64,000 nt of DNA. Source: Methylorubrum populi. Its GTDB lineage: Bacteria; Pseudomonadota; Alphaproteobacteria; Rhizobiales; Beijerinckiaceae. Below the pieces are notes generated by a model that saw nothing but the letters and a program-made list of their open reading frames with translations, was not told the origin of the DNA and made no database searches. The position numbers and the translations under genes are program-made. The DNA lies in NCBI GenBank assembly GCA_020741775.1, contig DYYG01000035.1:124001-188000 (forward strand). The letters are read 5' to 3'. This document shows, one piece after another, positions 8,235 to 17,100 of this stretch. Each line of letters begins with the position of its first letter. Position 1 is the stretch's first letter.

Positions 8235-9644
8235 CTACCCCGCCTCAGCCAGCACCATCGCCCGCGGCGGGGGCAGGTTCGACCGCAACTCGCGGGTCAC
8301 CGCCGACGAGGCCGCGACCGTGCCGAGATTGACGTAGGTCTCGTGGTTCTTCTCGATGGTCGGGAGGTCATACAGGTAGTTCACCATCAAGCCATAGGAC
8401 TGGCGCAGACCCTTCTTCGAGGTGTCGCCGAGAAAGTTCAGACGCTCCAGCCGCGCCCCGTTGCCGAGATGGAAGCGGGCGACCGGATCGAGGGGGCGGC
8501 CCTTCTCGTTCTTGGCGCGCAGGAAATACGCCGCCGCCGCCGGCAGCATCGCCCGGCGCACCGCCTCGCTCTTGGCCTTGTCCGTGTGCCAATCTCCGGA
8601 ATCGAGAAGGCGAAGGGTCTCCACATCCTCCCGGGTCAAGCCCTGCGGCGCGTCGGCGCCGCGCTCGCGGTCGAGCCATGTGCGGAAGCCGGGGACGGGC
8701 GAGAGAGTGACGAAGGTTTTCAGCGAGGGGATCTCGCGGGCAAGATCCTCGACCACCTGCTTGATCAGGAAGTTGCCGAAGGTGACGCCGGCCAGGCCCT
8801 TCTGGCAGTTGGAGATCGAATAGAAGATCGCAGTGGTCGCCCCATGCGCGGGCAGGGGCTCGCGCCCGTCGGCGAGGATCGGCTGGATCGCGGGGGCGAT
8901 GCCCGTGGTGAGCGCCACCTCGACGAAGATCAGCGGCTCGTCGAGCAGGGCCGGGTGGAAGAAGGCGAAGCAGCGCCGATCCGGCGGCTCGATCCGGCGG
9001 CGCAATTCGTCCCAATCGGCGATCTCGTGGACCGCTTCGTAGCGGATGATCTTTTCCAGGATATGGGCCGGCGTCGACCAGTCGATGTGGCGCAGCACCA
9101 GAAAGCCCCGGTTGAACCAGGAGGCAAAGAGATGCTCGAAATCGCTGTCGAGGCTCACCGCCGCGTCGATCGCCTCCGGCGCGGCGTCCCGATCCTTCAG
9201 GCGCTTGCGCAGGGCGAACAGGTCCTCGCGCATCCGCACCAGTGCCAGGGTGCCGCCGCGGGCGAGGTTGAGGCGCCGAATCAGCTCCTGAGAGCGCGGC
9301 TCGGCCGCCACGTGCAGCTTCCCCAAGCGCGCCCGGCTCGGCTCGGCGCGATAGGCGGCGATGGCCTCGTCGACCGCCGCATGGTCGGCGCCGAACTGGC
9401 TGGCGACGATGTCGAGGAAGGCGAGCCGCTCCTCCAAGGGGAAGGCGGCATAGCGGTCGAGGATCAGCCGGGCCAGCGCTACCCCGGAGGCCTCACCGCG
9501 CCGTGAAATCAGATCATCGCACAGCCTGGCGAGATCGGCGGCGGTGGCGGTCCGCGCCAGGTCGCTGCGGGGCAATCCGATCAGATCGCGGCCCCGGTCA
9601 CTGATGGTCTGGATCAGATCACCGAGAAACGAGATCGCCGCCAT
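8235..9644 (-). CDS. Malonyl-CoA decarboxylase
   Basis: 469 residues. The C-terminal catalytic region has FVTLSPVPGFRTWL, SISNCQKGLAGVTFGNFLIK and FHLGNGARLERLNF, followed by KGLRQSYGLMVNYLYDL, all typical of malonyl-CoA decarboxylase (MCD). The N-terminal ~150 residues are the helical four-helix domain. MCD converts malonyl-CoA to acetyl-CoA and CO2 in the cytoplasm. Rhizobial matA is linked to matB (malonyl-CoA synthetase) and matC; neither is present here, so the gene stands alone and may instead counterbalance AccA activity. I leave the symbol empty for that reason. Confidence 0.92.
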   Translation of the reverse strand: MAAISFLGDLIQTISDRGRDLIGLPRSDLARTATAADLARLCDDLISRRGEASGVALARLILDRYAAFPLEERLAFLDIVASQFGADHAAVDEAIAAYRAEPSRARLGKLHVAAEPRSQELIRRLNLARGGTLALVRMREDLFALRKRLKDRDAAPEAIDAAVSLDSDFEHLFASWFNRGFLVLRHIDWSTPAHILEKIIRYEAVHEIADWDELRRRIEPPDRRCFAFFHPALLDEPLIFVEVALTTGIAPAIQPILADGREPLPAHGATTAIFYSISNCQKGLAGVTFGNFLIKQVVEDLAREIPSLKTFVTLSPVPGFRTWLDRERGADAPQGLTREDVETLRLLDSGDWHTDKAKSEAVRRAMLPAAAAYFLRAKNEKGRPLDPVARFHLGNGARLERLNFLGDTSKKGLRQSYGLMVNYLYDLPTIEKNHETYVNLGTVAASSAVTRELRSNLPPPRAMVLAEAG

Positions 9645-9800
9645 GACCGAGAAGCCTCTGCAAGCACGCGGCCGTCGGCCTCGAAACAGGCCGGCGACCG
9701 TGGCCGGAACCTAGAGCGTGAAGGGCTGCCGCGCCAGAGCGGGTGCCTCCGATTCAGGCTTCCGCACGGACGCTTTGCGGAGGCGAATCACCGGCCGGCC

Positions 9801-10007
9801 TCAGAGCTCCGCCCCCTGGTCCTCCCGGGCCAGATCCACGGTGTCGGCACATTCGCGCCAATCGGCCACGCCGCGCGAGCGGGCGAAACGGATCTCAGCC
9901 GCCCGCATGGCGCGCTCGGGATCGCGAGCCCGCGCGATCTCGACGGAGCCGACCGTGAAGGGCACTCCGAGGATCTGTTTTGCGAACTGGACGCGGTAGT
10001 TCGGCAT
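9801..10007 (-). CDS. Conserved-looking small protein of unknown function (68 aa)
   Basis: The start at 10007 is preceded by AGGAG at good spacing (minus-strand sequence GAAGGAGTTGTG), so the gene is likely real. The longer open frame upstream is not coding-like. The protein (MPNYRVQFAKQILGVPFTVG to EDQGAEL) has a short beta-like N terminus, then an Ala/Arg-rich helix (DPERAMRAAEIRFARSRG) and an acidic end with one Cys. No signal peptide or membrane segment. I do not recognise the family. Confidence 0.65.
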   Translation of the reverse strand: MPNYRVQFAKQILGVPFTVGSVEIARARDPERAMRAAEIRFARSRGVADWRECADTVDLAREDQGAEL

Positions 10008-10335
10008 ACACAACTCCTTCTCGCAAGCGATGGGCCGGTACTCCGAAGAGATGTGCGCCAAAAGACGCGTCCCGGCAACCGCTCGTCCGGTCAAGCTCCT
10101 GCGAAAACAGGGCGTTTTCCCCGGACACCCATCATATAGGAAGTGACGGGAGGGCATGCTACCGTCGGCAACCTGAACGGTGGGGGACAGTCTGACGCGC
10201 GCCGCCTGCCATCCTCTGTCGCGGCGCCCGGGCTGGCGCTGCATCGCTCCTGTGCCGTAAGGGGCGAGCCATGCCCTTCGCACCGCCCACCGTCTCCATC
10301 CTGTTCTGGCCGCGCGCGAAAATGGTCGCATCGCG
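10008..10335. other. Intergenic region, 328 bp, divergent promoters
   Basis: Separates the 68-residue gene from the MFS gene. I see no RNA gene or strong hairpin. It should hold both promoters, but no consensus elements can be assigned with confidence. Confidence 0.4.
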
Positions 10336-11520
10336 ATGAGCGGCGACGCGGCGGCGAACCGCAACCTCCCGTCCCTGACCCGCATCGGCCTCACCCTGAT
10401 CGCCGGCGGGGCCGTCGCCAACATCTATTACAACCAGCCTCTGCTGGCGGTTCTGGTCGCCGAATTCGGCGATCGGGCGGCCCTGCTGGTGCCGACGGCG
10501 AGCCTCGTCGGCTACGGCCTCGGCATCCTGTTCCTGGTGCCGCTGGGCGATGCCCTGCCGCGGCGCGACCTGATCGTCTGGCAGTTGCTCGCGCTCGCCG
10601 TCGCCCTCATCGTCGCCGCCCTCAGCCCGACTCTCGCCGTGCTCGGTCTGGCGAGCCTCGCCATCGGCGTGCTGGCCTGCGCCGCGCAGCAGGCGGTGCC
10701 CTTCGCCGCCGAACTCGCCCCCGATGCGAGCCGGGGGCGGATCGTCGGCGGCGTGATGACCGGTCTTCTCTCCGGCATTCTGCTGGCCCGCACGGCAAGC
10801 GGATTCGTCGGGGCGCATTTCGGCTGGCGCGCGGTCTTCTTCGCCGCCGCCGGTCTGGCCGTTGCCATGGCGCTGGTGGCGTGGCGCACCTTGCCGCGCA
10901 CGGCACCCCGGCAGCGCCTGCGCTACCGGGCCCTGATGCTCTCGCTGCTGCATCTCGTGCGCAGCCAGCCGACCTTACGCAACGCCAGCCTGTCCCAAGC
11001 GCTGCTGTTTGCCAGCTTCAATGCCTTCTGGGCGACGCTGGCCCTCCTGGTCGAGGCGCCGCCCTTCGATCTCACCGCAGCGGGGGCCGGCCTGTTCGGG
11101 GTGATCGGTGTGGCCGGTGCGCTGATCGCCCCGCATTCCGGCCGCTACAGCGACCGTCGCGGCGCCCGGCCGGTGGTGATCGTCGGCAGCGCCCTGGTGG
11201 CGGCGGCCTTCGCCGTCCTCGCGCTCGGCGGAGCGGTGTCGCTCGTGGCCATCGGGATCGGCGTGCTGCTCCTCGATATCGGCATCAACGGCGCGCTGAT
11301 CGCCAACCAGACCCGCGCCTACGCCCTGGTGCCGGGGGCGCGCGGACGCATCAACACCGTGCTGTTCACCGCCGTCTTCATCGGCGGGGCGGCGGGCGCG
11401 TTTCTCGGTTCGCGGGCCTTCCTGATCGCGGGCTGGACCGGCGTCTGTCTCATCGGCGGCGCCTTCGCCCTGGCGGCTCTGCTGGTGTCCTGGCTCGGCG
11501 GACGGGCCAAATCGACCTAA
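10336..11520 (+). CDS. MFS transporter
   Basis: 394 residues with 12 predicted hydrophobic segments. The N-terminal GGAVANIYYNQPLLAVLV is typical of a drug/metabolite exporter subgroup of the major facilitator superfamily, and LGDALPRRDLIVWQ sits in the loop 2-3 position. A second-half counterpart (SGRYSDRRGARPVVIVGS) marks the internal repeat. Inner-membrane secondary exporter of unknown substrate. The gene ends 20 bp before the convergent cobC stop. Confidence 0.85.
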   Translation: MSGDAAANRNLPSLTRIGLTLIAGGAVANIYYNQPLLAVLVAEFGDRAALLVPTASLVGYGLGILFLVPLGDALPRRDLIVWQLLALAVALIVAALSPTLAVLGLASLAIGVLACAAQQAVPFAAELAPDASRGRIVGGVMTGLLSGILLARTASGFVGAHFGWRAVFFAAAGLAVAMALVAWRTLPRTAPRQRLRYRALMLSLLHLVRSQPTLRNASLSQALLFASFNAFWATLALLVEAPPFDLTAAGAGLFGVIGVAGALIAPHSGRYSDRRGARPVVIVGSALVAAAFAVLALGGAVSLVAIGIGVLLLDIGINGALIANQTRAYALVPGARGRINTVLFTAVFIGGAAGAFLGSRAFLIAGWTGVCLIGGAFALAALLVSWLGGRAKST

Positions 11521-11540
11521 GCAAGTCGACCTGAGCGAGA

Positions 11541-12539
11541 CTATTTGAGGATGCGGGACAGGCGGCACCACGCCGCCTTGTCCGGGGGCAGGCCGAAGCG
11601 CAGCCGTTCCGGGAATTCGGGGAAGCGCCGCACATAGATCCCCGCCTCGCCGAGCCGGCGGAACAGCTCCGGCCCGTCCTCGAAAATTGCGGTGCGGAAC
11701 AGGGCCGTACCGCCGAGAATCCGGCCGCCGGCCCGCAGGATCATCCGGTCGAGGCGCTCGGCGTCCTGGCGCCGGGCCGATGCGGCCGTCCGGCGCCACT
11801 CGTCATCGGATAGGGCGGCGCAGCCGGCGGCGATGGCCGGACCCGACACCGCCCAGGGGCCGAGCGCCGCCTCGATCCGCCGCACCAGCGCCGGCTCGGC
11901 CAAGGCGAAGCCGAGCCTGAGGCCGGCGAGCCCGTAGGTCTTGCCGAAGGAGCGCAGGACCACGAATCCGGGCTCGGGTGCGGCGGCCTCCACCGGCTCC
12001 AGATCGGCGAAGGCCTGATCGAGCACGGCCAGACCGCGCCCGCCCGTCGCCCGCAGCAGCGCGTCGGCGCTGACGACGCGCCCATCCGGGTTGTTCGGGC
12101 TGACGGCCACCACGATTTCCGCGCCCTCGACCTCGCTCAGGTCGCCCACGAGCCGGACCTCATGGTCGGAGCGGGTCCAGGCGGCGGCGTGCTCGGCATA
12201 GGTCGGGCCGATCACCGCGACGCGGGCGCGCGGCACGAGCCGGGGAAGCGTCTCGATCAGGATCTGCGTGCCCGGCGCGGCGGCGACATGGTCCGGCCCT
12301 GGCGCGCCATAGGCGGCGGCGGCCACCGATTTGAGTCGGGCGAGGTCGGCGGGGGAGGGCAAACGATGAAGGGCGCTGGCCTCGAAGGGCGGCAACGGAT
12401 AGGGCACCGGATTGATGCCGGTGGACAGGTCGATCCATGGCTCGGGGGCCGCCGGGAACAGCCGGCGCGCCGCGTCGAGATCGCCACCATGGGCCACCCC
12501 GTTCTCCGAGCCCTCCGCCAGCACGCCGCGCCCTTCCAT
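11541..12539 (-). CDS. cobC: Threonine-phosphate decarboxylase (cobalamin aminotransferase-like CobC)
   Basis: 332 residues from the ATG at 12539; an in-frame GTG at 12497 would give 318. PLP-dependent fold type I: substrate-side motif WIDLSTGINPVPYP, cofactor segment VSPNNPDGR, Schiff-base Lys200 in LRSFGKTYGLAGLRLG. CobC/CobD makes (R)-1-amino-2-propanol phosphate, the linker of cobalamin's nucleotide loop; the divergent neighbour cbiB uses that product. The two start codons are only 17 bp apart, so at least one promoter must lie inside the other gene or one start is misplaced. In Salmonella nomenclature this is CobD. Confidence 0.9.
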   Translation of the reverse strand: MEGRGVLAEGSENGVAHGGDLDAARRLFPAAPEPWIDLSTGINPVPYPLPPFEASALHRLPSPADLARLKSVAAAAYGAPGPDHVAAAPGTQILIETLPRLVPRARVAVIGPTYAEHAAAWTRSDHEVRLVGDLSEVEGAEIVVAVSPNNPDGRVVSADALLRATGGRGLAVLDQAFADLEPVEAAAPEPGFVVLRSFGKTYGLAGLRLGFALAEPALVRRIEAALGPWAVSGPAIAAGCAALSDDEWRRTAASARRQDAERLDRMILRAGGRILGGTALFRTAIFEDGPELFRRLGEAGIYVRRFPEFPERLRFGLPPDKAAWCRLSRILK

Positions 12540-12556
12540 CCAACCCCGCACCGACG

Positions 12557-13555
12557 ATGCTCTGGATCGCCCTGACCCATCCGCCCGACACACTCGGCAT
12601 CCTGGCGCTGGCGCTGCTGATCGAGGCCGTGGCGGGCTATCCGGATGGCCTCTACAGGGCGCTCGGCCACCCTGTCACCTGGATCGGCCGGCTGATCGCG
12701 GCGCTGGAACGCCGGCTCAACCAGGGCACGCCGCGCGCACGCCGGCTCGGCGGGGTGCTGGCGCTGCTGATCCTGCTCGCCACGGTCGCCGCCGCCACGC
12801 TCGCCCTGACCGCCATCGCAGGATGGGCCGGCCATGCCCTCGGCCTGCTGCTGCTCGCGGTGCTGGCCGCGAGCCTGCCGGCGCAGCGCAGCCTGTTCGT
12901 CCATGTCCGACGCGTCGCCGCCGCCCTGCGCGCGGACGGGATCGTCGGGGGCCGCCGGGCGGTCTCGATGATCGTCGGGCGCAATCCCGAAAGCCTCGAC
13001 GAGGCCGCCGTGTGCCGGGCCGCGATCGAGAGTCTGGCCGAGAATTTCTCCGACGGTATCGTCGCGCCGGCCTTCTGGATCGGGGCCGGCGGCCTCACCG
13101 GCGGGGCGCTCTACAAGGCGATCAACACCGCCGACAGCATGGTGGGGCATCGCACACCGCGCTACGAAGCCTATGGCTGGGCCTCGGCCCGCCTCGATGA
13201 CCTCGTGAACCTGCCGGCCTCCCGGCTCACCGCCCTGCTGCTGATCGCGGCGGCGGCCCTGACCCGGGAGGCCTCGCCCTCGGGGGCGTGGCGGGCGATC
13301 CGCCGCGATGCGGGTCACCACCGCTCGCCCAATGCCGGCTGGCCGGAAGCCGCCATGGCGGGTGCCCTGGGGCTGCGGCTCGCGGGCCCGCGCATCTATG
13401 GCGAGACCCGCGTCGAGGATGCCTGGATGGGTGACGGGCGCGCCGAGTTGGGCCCCGACGACATTTTCCGCGCGCTGAAACTCTATCGCACCGCCTGCGC
13501 GCTCCAGTTCACGCTGGTCGCGACCGGCGCCGTGACCTGGGCTTACTTGTCGTGA
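12557..13555 (+). CDS. cbiB: Adenosylcobinamide-phosphate synthase (CbiB/CobD)
   Basis: 332 residues from ATG at 12557. The start of the family is seen in LALLIEAVAGYPDGLYRALGHPVTWIGRLI, with the conserved AAIESLAENFSDGIVAPAFW and NTADSMVGHR, then the C-terminal FRRDAGHHRSPNAGWPEAAMAGAL-type segment (IRRDAGHHRSPNAGWPE). Several transmembrane helices; inner-membrane enzyme. It couples adenosylcobyric acid with aminopropanol phosphate, joining the products of CobQ (14.7-16.2 kb) and CobC. Called CobD in Pseudomonas nomenclature, which differs from Salmonella CobD. Confidence 0.94.
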   Translation: MLWIALTHPPDTLGILALALLIEAVAGYPDGLYRALGHPVTWIGRLIAALERRLNQGTPRARRLGGVLALLILLATVAAATLALTAIAGWAGHALGLLLLAVLAASLPAQRSLFVHVRRVAAALRADGIVGGRRAVSMIVGRNPESLDEAAVCRAAIESLAENFSDGIVAPAFWIGAGGLTGGALYKAINTADSMVGHRTPRYEAYGWASARLDDLVNLPASRLTALLLIAAAALTREASPSGAWRAIRRDAGHHRSPNAGWPEAAMAGALGLRLAGPRIYGETRVEDAWMGDGRAELGPDDIFRALKLYRTACALQFTLVATGAVTWAYLS

Positions 13556-13608
13556 TCCGAATCGGGCGGCCTCTCGCCGGCCCGGCCTTTATGCGGGGAA
13601 ACGCCTCC

Positions 13609-14694
13609 ATGCGCTTCGTCAGCGGTCTTTGCCTTGCCCTGATGTTGGGGAGCGGAGCGATGCCCGCTTTCTCCGCCGAGACGATCCTGACACCAGAGGA
13701 CAAACCCTTCCGCGTCGAGGGGGATCTAAAGGCTCCGGGCAAGGACGATACCGAGGCTGCGGGTGCCCACGATATCAGCGGCATCGCCTGCCTCCTGCGG
13801 GACTCGGGCAAACGCCGCTGCCTCGTCGTCAACGACGAGGGCCGGAAGGCGCAGTTCGTGACGATCGACGACCGCGGCATCGAACCCAAGGCGGCCATCG
13901 ACCTGATCGACAAGGAACCCGACGCGGCGACACACGGAAGGCTTCCCACCGAGAGCCATTGCCCGGACAGGAGCAAGCCGAAGTTCAAGGAGTTCGACGG
14001 CGAGGGCGTTGCCTATGCCGCGCCGTATTTCTACGTGGTCGGCTCGCATGGCTGCGGTCGCAAATCCGGCAAGCTGAAGACCTCCTCGCTCATCCTCGCC
14101 CGCATACCGGTCGACGGGGACGGCAAGCAGGCGGAGCCGGTCGAGACGACCTACCGCCTCGGCGAGGTCCTGGCGGGGGCGAAAACCGTCGGCCCCTACT
14201 TCCTGCGCGGCCTGAACGAGGCGAACGGCCTCAACGTCGAAGGCGTCGCCGTGGTGAGGGACCGCCTCTATGCCGGCCTGCGCGCGCCGTCGATCGGCAC
14301 ACAGGCCTTCCTCGTGGAGGCCGAGGTCGAGGCCCTGTTCGCCAAGGGTCACGACGCGTATCGCGGCACGTCCCGAACCATCCCGCTCAAGGTCGGGGAG
14401 GGGGCCGGCATCCGCGACCTCAGCGCCCTCGATGACGGGCGCCTGCTGGTTCTCACCGGCCCGGCCCAGGAACAGCCGGAGGTCGCCTACACGCTCTTCC
14501 TGTTCGACCCGGCGAAGGGGGGCGACCCGCAGCCGCTCGGCACCTTGGCCAAACTCGAAGGATCCGACAGCGCCGGCAAGGCCGAAGCGGTGACGGTGAT
14601 CGGCCGCGACCGCGTGCTGGTGTTCTTCGACAGCCTCAAGAACGGGGCGCCGCGCGCCTACAAGGTGCCCGCCGCGCTCACCCCCGGGAGATGA
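13609..14694 (+). CDS. DUF3616 domain secreted protein
   Basis: 361 residues from the ATG at 13609, chosen because GGGGAA lies nine bases upstream and MRFVSGLCLALMLGSGAMPAFSAE then forms a clean signal peptide. The mature region matches DUF3616: HDISGIACLL, CLVVNDEGRKAQFVTID, VGSHGCGRKSGK and NGLNVEGVAVV, with spaced beta strands suggesting a beta-propeller-like periplasmic protein. Function unknown. It follows cbiB by 53 bp and could be cotranscribed, and it converges on cobQ with a 15-bp gap. Confidence 0.72.
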   Translation: MRFVSGLCLALMLGSGAMPAFSAETILTPEDKPFRVEGDLKAPGKDDTEAAGAHDISGIACLLRDSGKRRCLVVNDEGRKAQFVTIDDRGIEPKAAIDLIDKEPDAATHGRLPTESHCPDRSKPKFKEFDGEGVAYAAPYFYVVGSHGCGRKSGKLKTSSLILARIPVDGDGKQAEPVETTYRLGEVLAGAKTVGPYFLRGLNEANGLNVEGVAVVRDRLYAGLRAPSIGTQAFLVEAEVEALFAKGHDAYRGTSRTIPLKVGEGAGIRDLSALDDGRLLVLTGPAQEQPEVAYTLFLFDPAKGGDPQPLGTLAKLEGSDSAGKAEAVTVIGRDRVLVFFDSLKNGAPRAYKVPAALTPGR

Positions 14695-14709
14695 GGGGGC
14701 CTTCCTTCC

Positions 14710-16164
14710 TCAGCGCAGGGACAGCAAGGCGTCGCAATCGAGATGGGCTTCGAGGTGGTCGGCGAAGCGGTCGAGCACTGCTTCGATGCCCGCCTCGTAG
14801 CGGTCGAGCCCCTGGGCGGCGCCGAGGCGGGCGAGCCAGGACGCACGCTGCCGGTCGTCGGCGAACAGGCCGTGGACATAGGTGCCGGCCACGAGCCCGT
14901 CGCTCGAGACGGCCCCGTCGGGTCGGCCATCGGCGAAGCGCAGGAGCGGCCGGGCGGTATCCGGGCCCGACGTATCGCCGACATGCATTTCGTAGCCGGA
15001 GAAAGGCAGATCGTCGGCGAGGGTCGTGCCGGTGACGGCGACGAGCCGCTTCTCCCCCGTCATCACCGTCTCGATATCGAGCAAACCGAGACCCGGCAGG
15101 GTGCGCGGCATCCCCTCGATCCCGTCCGGGTCGGCGATGCTGCGTCCGAGCATCTGGTAGCCGCCACAGAGCCCGAGCACCCGGCGGCCCCGGCGCAGAT
15201 GCGCGCGGATGTCGATGTCCCAGCCCTGGGCCTGGAGGAAGGCGCAATCGTCGATGGTGGTTTTCGAGCCCGGCAGCACGATCAGCGCGGCCTCGGCCGG
15301 GATCGGCTCGCCGGGTGGCACGAAGGCGACGGCGATGCCGGGTTCCTGCCGCAGCGGATCGAGATCGTCGAAATTCGCGATGTGCGGCAGGATCGGCACC
15401 GCCACTAGCGGCACCCCGTCCCGGCGCGTACCGGGCGCGTCGAGGGCGAGGGCATCCTCCGGCGGCAGGCGGCCGGCCTCGGGAAAGAACGGCACGAGAC
15501 CGAAGGGGGCCCAGCCCGTGCGCTGCGCGATCAGCGCCATGCCATCGGTGAACAGGGTCGGGTCGCCGCGGAAGCGGTTGACGATGAAGCCGCGGATCAT
15601 CGCCGCATCCTCGGGCTCCAGCACCGCCTGGGTGCCGACGAGGCTGGCGATGACGCCGCCCCGGTCGATGTCGCCGACGAGGACCACCGGCGTCTCCGTC
15701 GCCCGGGCAAAGCCCATATTGGCGATGTCGCCCCGGCGTAGGTTCACCTCGGCGGGCGAGCCCGCTCCCTCCACGAGCACGATATCCGCTTCGGCCTTGA
15801 GCCGCGCGAAGCTGTCGAGCACCGACGCCAGCAGGCGCGGCTTCCAGGACTGATAGTCCCGCGCCTTGGCGGTGCCGATCATCCGCCCCTGCACCACGAC
15901 CTGCGCGCCGACATCGCTCTGGGGCTTGAGCAGCACCGGATTCATGTGAACCGAGGGCGCGACCCGCGCCGCCCGGGCCTGAAGCGCCTGGGCCCGGCCG
16001 ATTTCGCCGCCATCGGCGGTGACGGCGGCGTTGTTCGACATATTCTGCGGCTTGAACGGGCGCACGGTCAGCCCCCGCCGGGTGAAGGCGCGGGCGAGGC
16101 CGGCCACCAGCAGCGACTTGCCCACATCGGAGCCGGTGCCCTGGATCATCAGGGCGCGGCTCAT
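14710..16164 (-). CDS. cobQ: Cobyric acid synthase, glutamine-hydrolysing
   Basis: 484 residues. The ATG at 16164 is preferred over an ATG two codons earlier because a GAGAGA site then has proper spacing. N-terminal ATP-dependent amidoligase domain: [46 protein letters not shown]-terminal glutaminase domain with Cys in [12 protein letters not shown] and the His of YVHGLF. It amidates adenosylcobyrinic a,c-diamide at four carboxylates. Downstream of cobK on the same strand with a 70-bp gap. Confidence 0.96.
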   Translation of the reverse strand: MSRALMIQGTGSDVGKSLLVAGLARAFTRRGLTVRPFKPQNMSNNAAVTADGGEIGRAQALQARAARVAPSVHMNPVLLKPQSDVGAQVVVQGRMIGTAKARDYQSWKPRLLASVLDSFARLKAEADIVLVEGAGSPAEVNLRRGDIANMGFARATETPVVLVGDIDRGGVIASLVGTQAVLEPEDAAMIRGFIVNRFRGDPTLFTDGMALIAQRTGWAPFGLVPFFPEAGRLPPEDALALDAPGTRRDGVPLVAVPILPHIANFDDLDPLRQEPGIAVAFVPPGEPIPAEAALIVLPGSKTTIDDCAFLQAQGWDIDIRAHLRRGRRVLGLCGGYQMLGRSIADPDGIEGMPRTLPGLGLLDIETVMTGEKRLVAVTGTTLADDLPFSGYEMHVGDTSGPDTARPLLRFADGRPDGAVSSDGLVAGTYVHGLFADDRQRASWLARLGAAQGLDRYEAGIEAVLDRFADHLEAHLDCDALLSLR

Positions 16165-16234
16165 CGGCATTCTCTCGGGTCGGGCGCGGACATCAGCCTG
16201 CCATGGCATTGCCGCCGTCCGGCGTCGAGACGGG

Positions 16235-17002
16235 TCACGAATCCGCCCCCGCTTCCTGCCGCGTCCGCAGGACCCCCGCGAGCCAGTCCCGCGCCCCCTC
16301 GGCATCGGGGACGGAGGGAACCTCGGGGAGAGCTGGGCGGGCGACGATCACCACGGGCAGGCCGAGCCGGCGCGCGGCCGCGATCTTGGGATAGGTCGGC
16401 GCGCCGCCGGAATTCTTGGTCACCAGAACCTCGATCCCGGCCTCGCGCATGATGCGGATCTCATCCTCTAGGGTGAAGGGGCCGCGGGCGCTCAGGCAGA
16501 CCAGATCCGGCACCGGCAAGGCGTCGCCGACGGGCTCGATGGTGCGCACGACGTAGCGGTGCTGAGGAGCGTGGGCGAAGGCGGACAGCTCCTGCCGCCC
16601 GATGGTGAGGAAGACCTTCTTCGGCGTGGCGCCAAGTGCCTCGACGCTCGCCGCGACACTCCCGACCTCCGTCCACCGGTCTCCCTCCTCGCGCGCCCAG
16701 GCCGGGCGGCGCACGGCGAGCAGAGGCACGGATCGCGCGGCGCAGGCCCGCGCCGCGTTGGCCGAGATGCGGGCGGCGAAGGGATGGGTCGCGTCGATCA
16801 CCACCTCGGTGCCGGTCTCGGCGAGCCATTGCGCCAACCCCTCCGCCCCGCCGAAACCGCCGATGCGAGTCGCGACCGGCTCCGGCCTCGGCGTGGCGGT
16901 ACGGCCGGCCAGTGACAGCGTCACCGCCAAGCCCGCCTCGGCGGCCAGGAGCGCGACCAGGGCGCTGGCCTCGCTGGTTCCGCCGAGCACGAGAATCCGC
17001 AT
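16235..17002 (-). CDS. cobK: Precorrin-6A reductase
   Basis: 255 residues from the ATG at 17002 ([19 protein letters not shown]). The Rossmann start [30 protein letters not shown] and VTKNSGG are family markers of CobK/CbiJ. It reduces precorrin-6A to dihydroprecorrin-6 with NADPH in the aerobic corrin pathway. It heads the cobK-cobQ pair and diverges from dinB with 98 bp between starts. The other corrin-ring genes (cobGHIJLM) are not in the window. Confidence 0.94.
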   Translation of the reverse strand: MRILVLGGTSEASALVALLAAEAGLAVTLSLAGRTATPRPEPVATRIGGFGGAEGLAQWLAETGTEVVIDATHPFAARISANAARACAARSVPLLAVRRPAWAREEGDRWTEVGSVAASVEALGATPKKVFLTIGRQELSAFAHAPQHRYVVRTIEPVGDALPVPDLVCLSARGPFTLEDEIRIMREAGIEVLVTKNSGGAPTYPKIAAARRLGLPVVIVARPALPEVPSVPDAEGARDWLAGVLRTRQEAGADS

Positions 17003-17100
17003 GGGATGGTGCGCGCAAGGCCCCTGGCCGACGGTCCTGGACATCCGTACACCTGTCTCGTCCGACGCCCGGGCAGGGCAAGTTCGCCAAGGTCCTCAAG

